Source: an uncultured Aliivibrio sp.
GTDB taxonomy: Bacteria > Pseudomonadota > Gammaproteobacteria > Enterobacterales > Vibrionaceae
Assembly (NCBI RefSeq): GCF_946479765.1
Contig: NZ_CAMLHO010000004.1
Coordinates: forward strand, 36,569-100,568
Length of the DNA stretch: 64,000 bases
Direction of reading: 5' to 3'
Numbering within the stretch: the first letter of the stretch is position 1; each line of letters starts with the position of its first letter. Below are positions 61,874 through 64,000 of the stretch, piece by piece. A program made the position numbers and the translations under genes. Under the pieces are notes generated by a model. It was given only the letters and a program-made list of their open reading frames with translations, searched no databases and was not told where the DNA came from.

Positions 61874-63094
61874 ATGAAACGTGCAATAATTTTAGTACTA
61901 GATTCATTTGGTATCGGTGCCGCAGGCGACGCTGAAAAATTTGGCGATGTAGGTTCAGATACCATGGGTCATATTGCTGAGCAGTGTGATAAAGGCCTAG
62001 CTGACAACAGCAACCGTAAAGGACCTTTAACTCTTCCAAACCTGTCTAAGCTTGGTTTAGCGATGGCAGGTAAAGAATCAACAGGTCAATTTGCTGCTGG
62101 TTTAGATGCAAACGCAGAGATCATTGGTGCTTACGGTCATGCGGCTGAGTTGTCTTCAGGTAAAGATACGCCTTCAGGTCACTGGGAAATCGCCGGTGTT
62201 CCAGTGTTGTTTGATTGGGGTTACTTTTCTGATAAAACAAACAGCTTCCCTAAAGAATTAACCGATCGTATTCTTGCTCGAGCAAACCTTTCTGGTTATT
62301 TAGGCAACTGTCATGCATCAGGAACTCAAGTGCTTGATGATTTGGGCGAAGAGCACATGAAAACAGGCATGCCAATCTTCTATACCTCAGCAGATTCAGT
62401 ATTCCAAATAGCATGTCATGAAGAAACGTTTGGTTTAGATAATTTGCTAACCCTTTGCCAAATCGCTCGTGAAGAGCTTGAAGATTACAATATTGGTCGT
62501 GTTATTGCGCGTCCATTTATTGGTGAAGGCAAAGGTAAATTTGAGCGTACAGGTAACCGTCGTGATTTATCACTAGAGCCACCAGCAATAACTGTTTTGC
62601 AAAAATTAGTTGAAGAGAAGAATGGCCACGTTCATTCAATAGGTAAAATCTCTGATATTTATGCAGGTTGCGGTATTACCCAAAAAACCAAAGCAACAGG
62701 CATTCCTGCGCTATTTGATGCAACAAAAGAAGCTATCGAAACAGCGGGTGATAACACCATCGTATTTACTAATTTTGTCGATTTCGATTCAGCGTATGGT
62801 CACCGTCGTGATGTGGCGGGTTATGCTGCCGCGCTTGAGTATTTTGATGGTCGCCTTCCTGAGATTATGGATATGTTGAAAGAAGACGATATTCTTATTT
62901 TAACGGCGGATCATGGTTGTGATCCAACATGGCCTGGGACTGATCATACGCGTGAGTATATCCCTGTTCTTGTTTATGGACACAAAGTGCCTGCGGGTTC
63001 ATTAGGCCGTCGTGATACGTTTGCGGATATTGGTCAAACCCTCGCAGAGTATTTTGAAATCTCTGATATGGAATATGGAAAATCATTCCTATAA
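61874..63094 (+). CDS. deoB: Phosphopentomutase DeoB
   Basis: Moves phosphate between C1 and C5 of ribose and deoxyribose. It has 406 residues and an alkaline-phosphatase-like metal site with Asp10 (LVLDSFGIG) and the C-terminal [16 protein letters not shown] motif. The ATG at 61874 follows AAGGAAG; an earlier ATG at 61856 overlaps the deoA end. Confidence 0.97.
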   Translation: MKRAIILVLDSFGIGAAGDAEKFGDVGSDTMGHIAEQCDKGLADNSNRKGPLTLPNLSKLGLAMAGKESTGQFAAGLDANAEIIGAYGHAAELSSGKDTPSGHWEIAGVPVLFDWGYFSDKTNSFPKELTDRILARANLSGYLGNCHASGTQVLDDLGEEHMKTGMPIFYTSADSVFQIACHEETFGLDNLLTLCQIAREELEDYNIGRVIARPFIGEGKGKFERTGNRRDLSLEPPAITVLQKLVEEKNGHVHSIGKISDIYAGCGITQKTKATGIPALFDATKEAIETAGDNTIVFTNFVDFDSAYGHRRDVAGYAAALEYFDGRLPEIMDMLKEDDILILTADHGCDPTWPGTDHTREYIPVLVYGHKVPAGSLGRRDTFADIGQTLAEYFEISDMEYGKSFL

Positions 63095-63102
63095 AATCAA
63101 TA

Positions 63103-63132
63103 AGCAGTAGAGTTCGCTCTGCTGCTTTTTTT
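63103..63132 (+). terminator. UUCG-capped hairpin and T-run between deoB and deoD
   Basis: Ten-base arms (63103-63112, 63117-63126, one wobble) close a TTCG tetraloop and run into seven Ts. It looks like a full intrinsic terminator placed inside the operon, so it may lower deoD expression or create two transcripts. Confidence 0.88.
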
Positions 63133-63164
63133 CTATTTTAAAGTTAAAAGAAAGGATACAAATT

Positions 63165-63881
63165 ATGGCTACTCCACATATTAATGCTGAAATGGGTGAT
63201 TTTGCAGACGTAGTACTGATGCCTGGTGACCCAATCCGTGCGAAATACATTGCAGAGACTTTTCTTGATGATGTAGTTCAAGTGTGTGACGTTCGAAATA
63301 TGTTTGGCTACACTGGAACCTATAAAGGTCGTAAGATTTCAGTCATGGGTCATGGTATGGGGATTCCATCATGCTCTATTTACATGACTGAATTAGTGAA
63401 AGATTTTGGCGTTAAAAAAGTGATCCGTGTCGGCAGCTGTGGTGCGGTGAATGATGGCATCAAACTACGTGATGTTGTTATCGGTATGGGCGCATGTACT
63501 GATTCAAAAGTGAACCGTATTCGTTTTAAAGATCATGATTTTGCAGCAATTGCTGATTATGAAATGGTTCGTAATGCGGAGTTAGCTGCTCAAGCGCGTG
63601 GTATCGATGTAAAAGTGGGTAACCTTTTCTCGGCTGAGCTGTTCTATACACCAGATCCAAGCATGTTTGACCTAATGGACAAATACGGCATTGTAGGCGT
63701 AGAGATGGAAGCGGCTGGTATGTACGGTGTTGCTGCTGAATACGGTGCAAAAGCATTAGCTATCTGTACAGTGTCTGATCACATCAAAACAGGTGAGCAA
63801 ACGACATCAGATGAACGTGCCACGACATTTGATGAAATGATGTTAATAGCGCTTGATTCAGTATTACTTGGCGATAAGTAA
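63165..63881 (+). CDS. deoD: Purine nucleoside phosphorylase DeoD
   Basis: Phosphorolysis of purine (deoxy)nucleosides. It has 238 residues, almost the same as E. coli Deo[22 protein letters not shown] opening (His5), RVGSCGAV near 87, and [14 protein letters not shown] near 179. Strong AAAGGA ribosome site. Last gene of the nucleoside cluster. Confidence 0.98.
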   Translation: MATPHINAEMGDFADVVLMPGDPIRAKYIAETFLDDVVQVCDVRNMFGYTGTYKGRKISVMGHGMGIPSCSIYMTELVKDFGVKKVIRVGSCGAVNDGIKLRDVVIGMGACTDSKVNRIRFKDHDFAAIADYEMVRNAELAAQARGIDVKVGNLFSAELFYTPDPSMFDLMDKYGIVGVEMEAAGMYGVAAEYGAKALAICTVSDHIKTGEQTTSDERATTFDEMMLIALDSVLLGDK

Positions 63882-63912
63882 TATTGATGTAAACCATAGA
63901 GTGTAGAGACAA

Positions 63913-63950
63913 AAAAGGCGATGGAGGTAAACTTCATCGCCTTTCTTTTT
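63913..63950 (+). terminator. Terminator of the deo operon
   Basis: AAAGGCGATG and CATCGCCTTT arms around an 11-nt loop, followed by a T-rich tract. The remaining 50 bp to the window end carry no assignable gene. Confidence 0.9.
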
Positions 63951-64000
63951 ATAGCATGTTAGGCGAGAAAACCCAGTGATCAGCTTGCTGTCGCTGGGAT

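Noticed and set aside
63951..64000. CCCAG...CTGGG inverted repeat at the window end
   Set aside because: Possible hairpin or the end of a leftward gene, but the window stops here, so nothing can be decided.

Overview
The window is chromosomal DNA of a low-GC member of the Vibrionaceae, most likely Aliivibrio (the V. fischeri / A. logei / A. salmonicida group). This rests on protein character (HlyU, NhaR, OmpU-type porin, NptA, CsgD), AT-rich third codon positions and gene order; no database search was possible. Almost everything is core genome. I see no IS element, prophage, CRISPR array or rRNA.

Layout. (1) 1-6.7 kb: mutH diverges from rppH-ptsP-TauE/SafE permease-lgt-thyA. The 0.6-kb mutH/rppH gap carries a cluster of DnaA boxes at the same place as the E. 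coli DnaA-reactivating site DARS2. (2) 6.9-11.3 kb: a complete curli locus, csgDEFG divergent from csgBA, with a greatly enlarged major curlin and no csgC. It lies between thyA and nptA and looks like the one accessory insertion of the window. (3) 11.4-14.7 kb: the Na+/phosphate symporter nptA behind Pho-box-like sites, then nhaR, the virulence/haemolysin regulator hlyU, and rpsT. (4) 14.8-23.3 kb: murJ-ribF-ileS-lspA-fkpB-ispH-dapB. (5) 23.6-31 kb: carAB, dacB and an outer-membrane porin. (6) 31-48.5 kb: greA, yhbY, rlmE-ftsH-folP-glmM-secG-tRNA-Leu, then tRNA-fMet-rimP-nusA-infB-rbfA-truB-rpsO-pnp-nlpI, the classical transcription/translation cluster, with several leader and intercistronic RNA hairpins. 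(7) 48.5-54 kb: ubiV-ubiU and ubiT-yhbS (oxygen-independent ubiquinone synthesis), split by a PAS-GGDEF-EAL gene and a possible small-RNA locus. (8) 54-57.5 kb: holD-rimI, prfC and a TatD hydrolase. (9) 57.6-64 kb: a nucleoside uptake and catabolism unit, nupC-xapX-deoC-deoA-deoB-deoD, with CRP- and CytR-like sites.

How the genes work together: the deo/nupC block imports nucleosides and breaks them down to central metabolites. The ubi genes allow quinone synthesis without oxygen. The curli block builds and exports an extracellular amyloid. The rimP-to-nlpI block is a growth-rate-linked operon. The best candidates for under-described biology are the DARS2-like intergenic region, the Asp/Asn-rich 13-repeat curlin, and the terminator-like element at 50.5 kb that no annotated gene explains.
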